DNA of 42,517 nucleotides from CAYRFQ01 sp964423615 (GCA_964423615.1 CAYRFQ010000066.1:1-42517), one strand, 5' to 3'; counted from the first letter of the stretch, positions 8,263 to 16,292 are shown. The notes: generated by a model not told the origin, from the sequence alone. Numbers and translations are program-made.

Positions 8263-8303
8263 CTTGATCCTGGGCTCTTTGTCTTTGAAAGGAAGACCTT
8301 CCC

Positions 8304-8621
8304 ATGGCGAATCATCCCGAGACGGTCCTTCGCTATCCTGGCACTCTCGACGAGCTGGCCACGGACGTTGGAGATTTACGTTACGACGCGTTGGTCGTGT
8401 TCCTCCAATCGTTAGCCGCAAAGCTGGCTTCGGATGCGCAAGCCGACGAAGGGCGTGGACGGAAGAAACTGGCCAAACTACTCCGTCTGAGTTCCGAGAA
8501 GGTGAGCGGTACGGTTGCCGAGATCGACCGGGCGTGGAAAATCTCCGCCCCACACATGCCCCAGAACAAAGGTTTTGGCGACGACCTGTCGGAGACAAAA
8601 CCGACCAAAGAACCTCGGTAA
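8304..8621 (+). CDS. small conserved-looking hypothetical protein with a repeat-derived C-terminal tail
   Basis: A 105-residue protein. The body, from LRYPGTLDELATDVGDLRYDALVVFLQSLAAKLASDA to about AWKISAPHMPQ (residue 87), is helical and has a well-formed gene look. AAGGAAG lies eight bases before the ATG. That ribosome-binding site sits in a short palindrome (GGAAG-AC-CTTCC), which might limit translation. I do not assign a function. The last residues (GFGDDLSETKPTK) are encoded by a sequence at 8568-8603 that recurs in a non-coding place at 26777-26810, so the tail probably comes from a repeat that entered the 3' end of the gene. It converges on the aminotransferase gene. Confidence 0.62.
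   Translation: MANHPETVLRYPGTLDELATDVGDLRYDALVVFLQSLAAKLASDAQADEGRGRKKLAKLLRLSSEKVSGTVAEIDRAWKISAPHMPQNKGFGDDLSETKPTKEPR
8568..8603 (+). repeat. dispersed repeat copy 1 (core GGCGACGACCTGTCGGAGAC)
   Basis: The core GGCGACGACCTGTCGGAGAC and its flanks (AAAGGTTTT before, AAAACCG after) occur again, reverse complemented, at 26777-26810 with only one-base length differences in the T/A runs. A degenerate third relative lies near 29919-29940. This copy forms the coding 3' end of the small gene at 8304-8621. Confidence 0.75.
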
Positions 8622-8709
8622 TGTATAGCACGCACCGCGTGTGAAATAGGTACACGCAATAGTGTATCGGAAACTAACGAGCAGTTCTCTTACTTTTCGT
8701 TTTCAACTC

Positions 8710-9837
8710 TCAGCTGTAGACAGGCTGCAAGCATTCTTTGAAAACCTGGCAAGTGTACTCGATTTGCTCCACAGTCAATTCGGGAAACATCGGTAGCGAA
8801 AGGCATCGCGACATCAAATCTTCAGACACCGGAAAATCACCGCGTTGATATCCCAGGTGTGAGTAGACAGGTTGGAACGGAACCGGCGTGGGGTAGTGGA
8901 CTCCCGTCGCAATTCCTTTGTCGGCCAACGTGGCTCGCAAAGTGTCTCGGTCGGGATGATTGACCTTCACGACGTAGAGGTGCCAAACGTGAGCCAGTGG
9001 GTCAGTTGCTGTCGGAAGTTCCAACTCCGCAACGTCGGCAAGTAACTCGTTGTATTTCTGAGCGTTTTGACGGCGGGCTGCATTCCAACGATCGATGTGG
9101 TTGAGCTTCACGTCCAGAACCGCACCTTGGATGCCCTCCATTCGAGTGTTAAAACCGATCTCGACATGGTTGTGTCGGCCTCGTTGGGCGTGGTCGCGTA
9201 GCGAACGAACTCGACTGGCGAAATCGTCGTCGTTCGTGACAACACATCCACCTTCTCCGAAAGCCCCTAGGTTCTTACCTGGATAGAAACTGAAACACCC
9301 AGCATGGCCGATACTTCCGACCTTGCGTCCTTCGACCATGGCCCCGTGGGATTGAGCCGCATCTTCGATCAGTACGAGTCTGTGTCCGTCGGCGACCTCT
9401 TTCAACGCCCTGACGTTGGCCGCTTGCCCGTAGAGGTGAACCGGCAAAATCGCTTTGGTCCGAGGAGTGATGGCTTGTTCGACCAGTTCTGGGTCTAGCC
9501 CGTAGGTCCCTGGTTCGATGTCCACGAACACCGGCTTCGCACCGACGTAACTGACGGCCCAACTCGTGCTGATCCACGTCGCCGGGGTTGTAATGACCTC
9601 GTCACCAGCTTGTACGTCTGCCGCAATCAGAGCCATGTGCAAAGCAGATGTGCCACTGTTCAACCCGATACAGTGTTGCACTCCGGTGTACTCAGCAAAG
9701 TGATTCTCGAACCTCTCGACGCCAGGCCCAAGAATGAAACGGCCGTTCGTAATGATCTCTTCGACGGCTTGTTGGAGTTCGGTTTTCAAGGAAGCATTTT
9801 GCGTTGGGATGTCAAGGAAGGGAACTTGGATGCCCAT
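8710..9837 (-). CDS. DegT/DnrJ/EryC1/StrS family PLP-dependent sugar aminotransferase
   Basis: A 375-residue protein of normal family length. It opens with VPFLDIPTQNASLKTEL and has the substrate/PLP loop GLNSGTSALHMAL (residues 58-70), IEDAAQSHGA (PLP-ring Asp159 and Gln162), and SFYPGKNLGAFGEGG with the Schiff-base lysine at residue 188. NTRMEGIQGAVL is also typical. The enzyme transfers an amino group to a keto-sugar nucleotide; the sequence is closest in style to WbpE/WlbC, which act on UDP-3-keto sugars produced by a WbpB/WlbA-type dehydrogenase. A candidate dehydrogenase is encoded at 5679-6737, on the other strand. The ATG at 9837 follows an AGAGGT ribosome-binding site. It is downstream of, and in line with, the GT39-like gene. 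Confidence 0.92.
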   Translation of the reverse strand: MGIQVPFLDIPTQNASLKTELQQAVEEIITNGRFILGPGVERFENHFAEYTGVQHCIGLNSGTSALHMALIAADVQAGDEVITTPATWISTSWAVSYVGAKPVFVDIEPGTYGLDPELVEQAITPRTKAILPVHLYGQAANVRALKEVADGHRLVLIEDAAQSHGAMVEGRKVGSIGHAGCFSFYPGKNLGAFGEGGCVVTNDDDFASRVRSLRDHAQRGRHNHVEIGFNTRMEGIQGAVLDVKLNHIDRWNAARRQNAQKYNELLADVAELELPTATDPLAHVWHLYVVKVNHPDRDTLRATLADKGIATGVHYPTPVPFQPVYSHLGYQRGDFPVSEDLMSRCLSLPMFPELTVEQIEYTCQVFKECLQPVYS

Positions 9838-9922
9838 GAGTTCTACCTCTTCTGTGTTGTAAGTTCTAGGGGATAATCACAAAGGTTGTTGGTTCGATCT
9901 ATCTGGAAGCCAGACGAGTCAG

Positions 9923-11830
9923 TCATTTCCGACGGACGTAAACCCGGACCGGACAGCCAGGCAAGTTGTCGCGATACGTTGCGACTAGGTCATACGATTT
10001 CAGAATTTGGTCCATCGTCTCGGTCAATTCTCGCTGCCCGCTCTTCTCCCCTCCTCGATACAACTCTTCTTGAAGGCGGTGCGCCCTCTCAGGAAACTCC
10101 ATACGGACGATGACCTTGGGCGGATGTTCGCGGAGGAGTTTGGCGTCTTGCTTGGCGATACCGTTTGGACAAACGTCCCAATAGTGCTGTCGGGCAAAGA
10201 CGGCCCGAGGACGATCGGACAAGACATAGAAAGCCGAAAGGTGAGGATAGATGTAGATGGGTTCATCGGGAGAGGTGTGTTTTTGGATATGTTCGGTCAC
10301 CCCGTCGAAGAATTTGACCGATTCTGTGTCGAGCCGAAACCCCGCTAACTCGGGAAGTCGAGAGGTCGTGTGAGTCACTCGAACCGAACGTTCTCGCCAT
10401 CCCCCCCAACCGTAGGGCCGCTCCCACTTGCGAACACACCCCAGCACCACCAACACGAAACACATCCCGACGACAACACGACGGAACACAGTCTCCGATG
10501 GTGGCGTGAGCCCCAATGCCACGGCCAACACGACAGCAAGCCCTGGGACGGCCATCGGTTCGTAAACTACCCACGACATGCCTAACGTGAAGGCACTTAT
10601 GAACCCACACAGACTGACGAGGGCCAAGCACTGCGTTTTCGAGTCTGTCTGACCACCGAGCATTGTTCGGAAGGCCCAGAGGAAGACTGCCAGACACCCA
10701 AACTCGCCCAACAACGTGACGGCAAGACCAGGCATCCGAGCAGACAACCCTCCCAAATACAAGAAGTACAATCCAAGCACCAAAACGCTGAGGGTAACCG
10801 TTAACGAAAGAGGGCCGAATCGTCTCCCCTCCCGTTTCGACTCGTCATCCTTCCCTTCGATTTGCTGTTTCCGTTGCTGGGATACTCGGGACCAAAAGCT
10901 GGTCCCCCACAAAAAACTACCAATCAACAACGCCACCGTAGCCGGAAACTGACCGCCTCCAAGAGTCCAAAGTCCTGAAATGGGACGGACGAGCGCTAAC
11001 CGCAATCCCCCTTTGGCACTAGGCCCAGTCAAGAAGGCTTGTTCGATGTACTCACCGAAAGCCCCAAACGAAACAAGCCAAAGGAACACGCCACCGACCG
11101 GAAGAGAGAAGCCAAGTATGCCGTAAAGCGACGACCACATGGACTGTTTGAAGCCATACCTCTTCCAAATCGCTACACTCAGGAACCCACCAAGGACCGC
11201 AACGGACAGCGCAGCGGGTTGTTTCACAAGAAAACACATCCCCAACGATATCCCGGCCACAACTGCCCAGAGATTGCCCCACCCCCTCGGATTGTCCAGT
11301 ATTCGCATCGCGAAGTAGACGGCGTAGACCGCGAAGACCGGTAGAAAATGGTGGTACGCGATAGGCGTGTCGGCTTGGTCTCCGCTGGAGACAATGTGCA
11401 TCGTGATCACCGCAAGCGCTGCGAAAGTCGGTTTGCAAAATCGCGTAAGCAGCGAGTAGAGACAAACTAACGCCCCCAGTCGCAAAGCGATCGCCAAGAC
11501 ATACCCGTAAATCACCCGAGGGCCGACGAGCGAGAAAAACAAAACCGCGAAAGCGGGTCTGCCGGGTTGTCCTGGGTGGAAGTAGTCTCGATAGGGATAC
11601 TCCCCATGCGTGGCTGCATGGTGGAAGAATATGTTGGGTAACGTCGTGGGAGGAAGATATTGATTCCACCACGTCAGGAAAAACAATAGGTTGACGACCA
11701 CCACGGCCAGAGCACCGAAAGTGGTTGCATGCTTGGAAGTATCAGAGAGTTCCAATTGTTCAGGCGTAGCCGTCGATTGGGAAAGCTCAGCCTGTGGGGA
11801 CCAGGTCGGCTCTTGCAATGTGGTGGTCAT
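9923..11830 (-). CDS. polytopic glycosyltransferase, GT39/ArnT-like
   Basis: A 635-residue protein with a polar cytoplasmic N-terminus, about ten to twelve hydrophobic segments from residue 38 to about 470, and a soluble C-terminal domain. The first extracytoplasmic loop contains HGEYPYRDYFHPGQPGRPAF, the place where PMT/ArnT-type enzymes carry acidic and aromatic catalytic residues. These GT-C enzymes transfer a sugar from a polyprenyl-phosphate carrier to a protein, lipid or glycan on the outer face of the membrane. The C-terminal region (EPIYIYPHLSAFYVLSDRPRAV...) is typical of planctomycete members. It could use a carrier made by the GT2 enzyme at 2458-3309 (inference). It is followed on the same strand, 85 bases later, by the aminotransferase. 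Confidence 0.78.
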   Translation of the reverse strand: MTTTLQEPTWSPQAELSQSTATPEQLELSDTSKHATTFGALAVVVVNLLFFLTWWNQYLPPTTLPNIFFHHAATHGEYPYRDYFHPGQPGRPAFAVLFFSLVGPRVIYGYVLAIALRLGALVCLYSLLTRFCKPTFAALAVITMHIVSSGDQADTPIAYHHFLPVFAVYAVYFAMRILDNPRGWGNLWAVVAGISLGMCFLVKQPAALSVAVLGGFLSVAIWKRYGFKQSMWSSLYGILGFSLPVGGVFLWLVSFGAFGEYIEQAFLTGPSAKGGLRLALVRPISGLWTLGGGQFPATVALLIGSFLWGTSFWSRVSQQRKQQIEGKDDESKREGRRFGPLSLTVTLSVLVLGLYFLYLGGLSARMPGLAVTLLGEFGCLAVFLWAFRTMLGGQTDSKTQCLALVSLCGFISAFTLGMSWVVYEPMAVPGLAVVLAVALGLTPPSETVFRRVVVGMCFVLVVLGCVRKWERPYGWGGWRERSVRVTHTTSRLPELAGFRLDTESVKFFDGVTEHIQKHTSPDEPIYIYPHLSAFYVLSDRPRAVFARQHYWDVCPNGIAKQDAKLLREHPPKVIVRMEFPERAHRLQEELYRGGEKSGQRELTETMDQILKSYDLVATYRDNLPGCPVRVYVRRK

Positions 11831-12242
11831 GGACTGGTTCTCGGGAAGTCAACTCGTGACTTGGTTTGGGGAGTTTCAGCAACGTTCTCAGGCGAGATAC
11901 GTGTCGGCGTCGAAAGATGGCTGCCCTGGAAAGTAAACCCATTCGGTCCTCCGGGGATTGTTGTGAGAACGAGCCCGAGTTCACTTGGTCAACGAATCTT
12001 TCAATCGCCAGAAACCTAGCTCACGATCCGCACAGAGGCAAACCAGACGAGAAACATGACGGCTTTTGATCGGACGACACATTCGCGACCTGACGGTTCT
12101 TTTCTCGAACTACCTTCCCATCCCAAAATTCACCGGACCCTCCAAGAATCCTTTGTTCGTGGATGTTTGGTGTTCTAAGTTTGCAGCAGGCGTCTTGAGC
12201 TTCCTTCTTGTTTCCCCTTCCCCTCTTAGAGAGACTTAGCTT
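11831..12242. other. intergenic divergent region, no gene seen
   Basis: About 410 bases separate the GT39-like gene (minus) from the disrupted methyltransferase (plus) and must contain both promoters. The short open frames here have no coding character, and I see no clear hairpin or palindrome. A GAGAGA stretch precedes the ATG at 12243. Confidence 0.4.
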
Positions 12243-13271
12243 ATGAGACTTTTGAGCCGGTCCATGACGAACCGTTATCGGTGGTTCATCGACAAACTTC
12301 TCCCCCCAATCGTCAGTGATTCGCGCTGGTTCAACTGGCTTTTAGCCCGAATCATGTACGGCAACCGGCCTTTCGACCTCGATTTCAAGGAAAAGGCCGA
12401 CCTCATGTCCGACGAGGAATTTCAAGCGGCTTACCAAGCGCTAGGACGTAACCTACACCGAAGGTCCGATACCACTGCAGGCCAACAGCGATTCCCGGCA
12501 CGATTTTTGTTTGTAAACTACATTATTAATGTCTCAAATATATGTTTTAAGAGGTTTCTGCCATGACAAAATCAATGTGGCGTGCATCTGAAGGTCTGCG
12601 ATATACTATCAAAGCCTTGATTTTGTACACTATCTGCAAGCGCGAAAACCCAAATTCGTAAGTACTTGTCAATTCACGACTTAAGATCGTGCCGGAAATC
12701 GCTGGCAGGCCAACAGAATTTCATTCTCGACCACGTCCAAGGCAAAACGGTCTTGGAAGTTGGTTGCGGTGAGGGTGACTTGTCTTTGCAACTGGCCCAA
12801 CGAGGCTACCGCGTCACGGCGTCGGATATTAAAAATGGCCTCGGAACCGAGGCCACAAAATGGACCGAGGAACACCCCGACCAACTGAATTTTGTTTCGG
12901 CCTGGGGATACAAATTGCCCTTTCCTGATCGCTACTTCGACACGGTCGCCTCAACACACACAATCGAACACGTACGCGACTTGCAGGCCACCATCACCGA
13001 GATGGTGCGAGTAGCCCGTCAACGCGTATTAATCGTCGTTCCGCGACAAGCCTACAAACGCTATACAATCGACTATCACCTCCACTTTTTCCCGTCGGAG
13101 GCTGCCCTTCGGGTCGCCTTTCGATTACCCGGAATGCAAACTCAAGTGATCGATGGTGATTGGGGCGTGCTTTGGGATCGGCCCGGACAGCAGCCCGAGC
13201 CAAATCGAACCGAGAGCCATGTGCAGTCAGAGGCTTCCGAAGATTTGAGTCCGAAGATTTCGATGGTTTGA
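12243..13271 (+). pseudogene. SAM-dependent methyltransferase gene interrupted by a MITE-like insertion
   Basis: The 5' part (12243-12485, 81 codons: MRLLSRSMTNRYRWF...) and the 3' part (12714-13271, 186 codons) belong to one gene. The first ends in DTTAGQ and the second resumes QNFILDHVQ. Removing the 219-bp element and one copy of the 9-bp duplication joins them in frame into a 266-residue protein. The 3' part carries methyltransferase motif I (VLEVGCGEGDLSLQLAQRG), the acidic loop VTASDIKNG, and the later PFPDRYFDTVASTHTIEHV block, all of the Methyltransf_11 type. As it stands, the first frame runs into the element and stops at 12566, and the second has no good start (only TTG at 12666). 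The enzyme is therefore probably inactive in this strain, unless the two parts are made separately. It may have methylated a glycan or lipid in the same pathway. Confidence 0.85.
12486..12704. mobile_element. 219-bp MITE-like element with 19-bp terminal inverted repeats and 9-bp target duplication
   Basis: The left end CAGCGATTCCCGGCACGAT (12486-12504) and right end ATCGTGCCGGAAATCGCTG (12686-12704) are inverted repeats with one mismatch; similarity stops right after base 19. GCAGGCCAA occurs directly before (12477-12485) and directly after (12705-12713) the element, a 9-bp target duplication. The interior is clearly more AT-rich than the flanks. It contains one short frame (12563-12661, 32 codons, MTKSMWRASEGL...) preceded by AAGAGG, which could be the remnant start of a transposase, but there is no room for a transposase. 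It is best read as a non-autonomous, internally deleted insertion sequence. The parent family is not identified. Confidence 0.9.
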
Positions 13272-13297
13272 GATTCGGCCTTCGATTGGATTTTGTT

Positions 13298-13361
13298 CGT
13301 AGGACAGTTGTTCAACCTGCCTGTGCTTTCTTGGACCGACCAGTTGAAAAACTGTCCTACG
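13298..13361. repeat. REP-like inverted repeat (CGTAGGACAGTT type)
   Basis: CGTAGGACAGTTGTTCAAC (13298-13316) and GTTGAAAAACTGTCCTACG (13343-13361) are reverse complements with one mismatch. They are separated by 26 bases. It stands 26 bases after the stop of the broken methyltransferase gene. GTAGGACAG-type palindromes are, from memory, common dispersed elements in planctomycete genomes; here only the inverted repeat itself is seen. There is no T-run, so terminator function is uncertain. Confidence 0.7.
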
Positions 13362-13670
13362 TTTCTTTCCGAGTCCGATTACTGATTTGACTTGGCAAAC
13401 TTCATTACCGCGAGATAGAGTCTCGCGGTGCCACTGCGGGTTGGTGTTCAGAAGCCTTCTTCCAAAATCTACAGGACAGTTGAGCCGTTGCGCGTCGGGT
13501 TGAAAGACGGCTTTTGTCAGAACTTTCTCAATTTTTTTCATCACAGTTTCATATTTTAGCTTGACATTTTGTTTCGAAACGAGAAAAATCGCATATACTA
13601 TTCGAATTACTCATTGTGCAGACTCCATTCGGTAATGCTGAGTAATTTTGAAAAAATTCAACCTCAATTG

Positions 13671-13828
13671 GTAACACTTTACTGGTCTGAAGTAGATTTC
13701 CATAACCGTAAGCTGGTCAACACTTTGTGCTGTCAAGGAAAAAGCAGGCCCAGAAGTTCGATTTTTCCGCAAGTTGTTGAGCCGTAGCAGCTTGTGAAAA
13801 TGGCTACTTCAGATCAGTAAAGTGTTAC
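13671..13828. mobile_element. 158-bp MITE-like element, GTAA-type ends and 8-bp target duplication
   Basis: The arms 13670-13695 and 13804-13829 are 26-base inverted repeats with one mismatch, beginning GGTAACACTTTACTG. CTCAATTG occurs on both sides (13663-13670 and 13829-13836), giving an 8-bp duplication if the ends are GTAAC...GTTAC. If the ends are GGTAAC...GTTACC, the duplication is the 6-bp TCAATT. The interior has no coding capacity. GTAA termini with 8-bp duplications are the known pattern of the IS66 family, so an IS66-derived non-autonomous element is the best guess, with moderate certainty about the family and high certainty about the structure. Confidence 0.85.
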
Positions 13829-14238
13829 CTCAATTGAAAGAATCCGATCTCAAACCAATCCGACCTTGCTTTGTGAAACGATTGTGTTGACTCGCGTTCG
13901 ATGAACGAGTTTGTTGGTGAAATCAAGCATTTGTGCCTCAACTCAAACCGTCACGCACCATTCTCACAAGACGGGGAAGTGGCTCCTGAACATATTCCTG
14001 AAAGGTAGATTTGAGATGCTTGGGGCCATCACTCTGGTTGTTCTGACGACTGCCAGTTCGGCAAATACTCTCTATTGTGCGTTTCAGACGCTTCTCTTAA
14101 CAACACACCTCAGCGTGTTGTTCGACTTGTGTTAATGCGAGAGCGATGAACCCTGTCAGGAAGTTCCTCTGGGAAACAGAAAAGGGAAACGATGAATTAT
14201 AGAAAGGAACTCACGACACAACTTGCGATTTCTGCTTG

Positions 14239-14270
14239 TTGGAATTGACTCTATATCTCCAATTCCAACT
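14239..14270. terminator. perfect 10-bp hairpin in the gene-poor region
   Basis: GTTGGAATTG (14239-14248) and CAATTCCAAC (14261-14270) are exact reverse complements around a 12-base loop. Only three Ts follow. It may be a terminator of an unrecognised transcript or another repeat unit; nothing near it decides this. Confidence 0.4.
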
Positions 14271-14685
14271 TTGGTGTATCCTCCGACGAAACATCAATGG
14301 ACAATCGCTAAAGAGATTCGTATTCAGTATATCTAAGCTCGATGAAGTGCATTAACTCCTGTCCTTGGTTGCCAGGATCCGGGAATGTCATTTTCTTTGG
14401 TTCTCGACCATAACAACCTTATTTTCTCTTGGACAGGGTTCAGCAAATGACTTTGCATTCGAAAAGTTCTTTGCCGACATCCCACTGAAACCACTTGTTT
14501 CCAACCAAACTTCAACCTGTCTGGAAGAGTTAATTACACAGACACCAAAGGACGAGAAGTTTTGGGAAGCAAGACCCAATAGTGGGCAAATTCTCTAGAC
14601 AGAGTTCTTCTTATCATGCAAGTTCGTTTGCTCTACGCCTGTCATAATGCTTGTTCTCGTCTTTCTAGTGTTTCTGGAGGTATCC

Positions 14686-15684
14686 ATGTCTTCGTCTTCG
14701 CGGACGCGTTCAGCGTTCACACTTATCGAACTTCTTGTTGTGATTGCTATCATCGCGATCTTGATTGGGTTGCTCTTGCCTGCCGTCCAAAAAGTGCGAG
14801 AAGCAGCGTCTCGAATGTCCTGTACGAACAATCTCAAGCAAATCGGTTTGGGTCTTCATGCGTTTCATGATGTCCACAAGCAACTACCCACTGGAAGCGA
14901 ACGTCCGACAAACGGCAACATCGAATCCTGGGGGTGGGGCGCTCGCATTCTCCCTTACCTCGAACAGAAGAACTTGTTCGAGCAAATGGGAGTCGGCACG
15001 CGACACCGAACTCTCAACTCGTTCATCAACAACGAGAGAAGTCTTGCCGAACGACTTTTGCAAACTGAGTTGAGTGTGTTCGCCTGCCCATCGGACACTG
15101 GTGGACCATTCATGAGCGGACCTCGGCTCAACAATCGTACTGGTCGTCACTTCCGAGGGAATGCACAGTTGCCTTCGAATTACCGCGTCTCGAAGTCAAA
15201 CTACGTTGCTGTTGCTGGTTCGCAGTCCGTTCAATGGCGACAGAACAATGGCGTTATCTTCCGCGAAAGCGGACAAGCACGGATTTCGCTTCAGGGTGTG
15301 ACTGGGGAAGATGGTACCAGCAACACCTTTATGGTGGGTGAACGAGACAATTTCTGTCATCAGGGAGCGTGGGTTGGTGACCGAAACCCCACTGGTGGCG
15401 GGCCTCAAGGCCACGACTATACACTCGGTGCCGTTTTCCGACCTCTGAATCATCCGAACAATGCCAACCACCACTGTGTTGAAGGATTCAGCTCCCGACA
15501 CACGGGCGGAGGCAACTTCCTCTTCGTCGACGGTTCGGTTCATTTCATTTCCGACACCATCGACTTCGGTATGGGTGGCGGCGGCTTGAACCGGAATAAT
15601 AACTTCAACGGAAACTACTTGAATATCGGAACCTATCAGCGACTGGGCATTCGGAATGACGGCCAGACCGTGAGTGAATTCTAG
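14686..15684 (+). CDS. DUF1559 prepilin-like secreted protein
   Basis: A 332-residue protein. Its N-terminus, RSAFTLIELLVVIAIIAILIGLLLPAVQ, is a type IV pilin/pseudopilin signal (processing before Phe, Glu at mature position +5) followed by the hydrophobic helix. Next come SRMSCTNNLKQIGLGLHAFHD, the DUF1559 signature, and the closing FLFVDGSVHFI ('aF.DGSV.fi' in the family). DUF1559 proteins number in the tens to hundreds per planctomycete genome and are thought to be exported by a type II secretion or pilus-like system. ATG at 14686 is chosen over an earlier in-frame ATG (14647) because GGAGG lies six bases before it and it places the signal correctly. It is followed by a strong hairpin and then by a small lipoprotein gene, the usual DUF1559 partner arrangement. 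Confidence 0.95.
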   Translation: MSSSSRTRSAFTLIELLVVIAIIAILIGLLLPAVQKVREAASRMSCTNNLKQIGLGLHAFHDVHKQLPTGSERPTNGNIESWGWGARILPYLEQKNLFEQMGVGTRHRTLNSFINNERSLAERLLQTELSVFACPSDTGGPFMSGPRLNNRTGRHFRGNAQLPSNYRVSKSNYVAVAGSQSVQWRQNNGVIFRESGQARISLQGVTGEDGTSNTFMVGERDNFCHQGAWVGDRNPTGGGPQGHDYTLGAVFRPLNHPNNANHHCVEGFSSRHTGGGNFLFVDGSVHFISDTIDFGMGGGGLNRNNNFNGNYLNIGTYQRLGIRNDGQTVSEF

Positions 15685-15732
15685 GATTTTGGTCTGAGTT
15701 CTCGAACTACCACTTGTATTTCAAAGTTTCAT

Positions 15733-15786
15733 TCTCCCATGGAGGTGTGGCTTTTCCATTTCGAAAACCCACACCTCCATGGGAGA
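15733..15786. terminator. strong 18-bp hairpin between the DUF1559 and lipoprotein genes
   Basis: TCTCCCATGGAGGTGTGG (15733-15750) is the exact reverse complement of the segment at 15769-15786. The 18-base loop can pair further (TTTTC with GAAAA). T-rich TTCTTTATT follows. It can stop transcription after the DUF1559 gene, or act as a partial attenuator or RNA-stabilising structure that sets the ratio of the two proteins, since the next gene starts only 24 bases later with its ribosome-binding site in between. Confidence 0.85.
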
Positions 15787-15809
15787 TTCTTTATTGAGGC
15801 GAGACAACA

Positions 15810-16223
15810 ATGAGATGGACGACACGTAAGCTCGCACTATCGGTTTGGGTTCTGTTCGCTCTTGGGAGCTTTCTTCTCACAGGATGTGGTTCTGGTGACG
15901 TAGCTCCTGTCTATGGAACTGTAACCTTTGAGGGCCAACCGCTCAAACAAGTAACGGTTGAATTCTATCCAGTCGAAGGTGGGCGACCTGGTACGGCTAC
16001 AACTGACGAGAATGGGTACTATGACTTGAAGTATCTACGAGATACCCGAGGTGCGAAAGTCGGAAAAAACAAGGTTAAAATTTACTACACTGTGGAAGAA
16101 GACGACGACGGAAAAACCATAAAGCCTCCAGTCGTCATTCCTCCAAAATACAACACCCAAACAGAACTCATCTACGATGTGCCTTCTGGTGGTGGTAGAA
16201 TTGACATCCCACTCACGCCCTGA
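15810..16223 (+). CDS. small lipoprotein with carboxypeptidase-regulatory-like (Ig) domain
   Basis: A 137-residue protein with a lipoprotein signal peptide (VLFALGSFLLTGCGSG, lipobox LLTGC, lipidated Cys about residue 26). A single beta-sandwich follows: VAPVYGTVTFEGQPLKQVTVEFYPVEGGRPGTATTDENGYYDLKY, the pattern of transthyretin/carboxypeptidase-regulatory-like domains. Such lipoproteins stand directly after DUF1559 genes in planctomycetes and probably work with them at the cell surface. GAGG precedes the ATG. The two genes are separated by the hairpin at 15733-15786. Confidence 0.88.
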   Translation: MRWTTRKLALSVWVLFALGSFLLTGCGSGDVAPVYGTVTFEGQPLKQVTVEFYPVEGGRPGTATTDENGYYDLKYLRDTRGAKVGKNKVKIYYTVEEDDDGKTIKPPVVIPPKYNTQTELIYDVPSGGGRIDIPLTP

Positions 16224-16292
16224 TCTCCGAGTATCCGACAAAAATCGCCCAATGAAACAAAACCATCTTTTCGCAAGAATCAGACTTGCGTC

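Larger units (their letters stand above)
13272..14685. other. gene-poor region rich in inverted repeats
   Basis: About 1.4 kb between the broken methyltransferase and the DUF1559 gene has no convincing coding sequence; the frames are short and AT-rich, without family resemblance. It holds the inverted repeat at 13298-13361, a MITE-like element at 13671-13828 and a hairpin at 14239-14270, described separately. The pattern suggests an insertion-prone, decaying stretch. Confidence 0.6.

Noticed and set aside
12666..13271. The 3' methyltransferase part as an independent gene starting at TTG 12666
   Set aside because: The proposed start lies inside the mobile element, and the first 16 codons are element sequence plus duplication; the frame is the remainder of a split gene.
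13561..13599. TTGACA (13561) and TATACT (13594) as a sigma-70 promoter
   Set aside because: The spacing is 27 bases, far from the usual 16-18, in an AT-rich region where such hexamers occur by chance.
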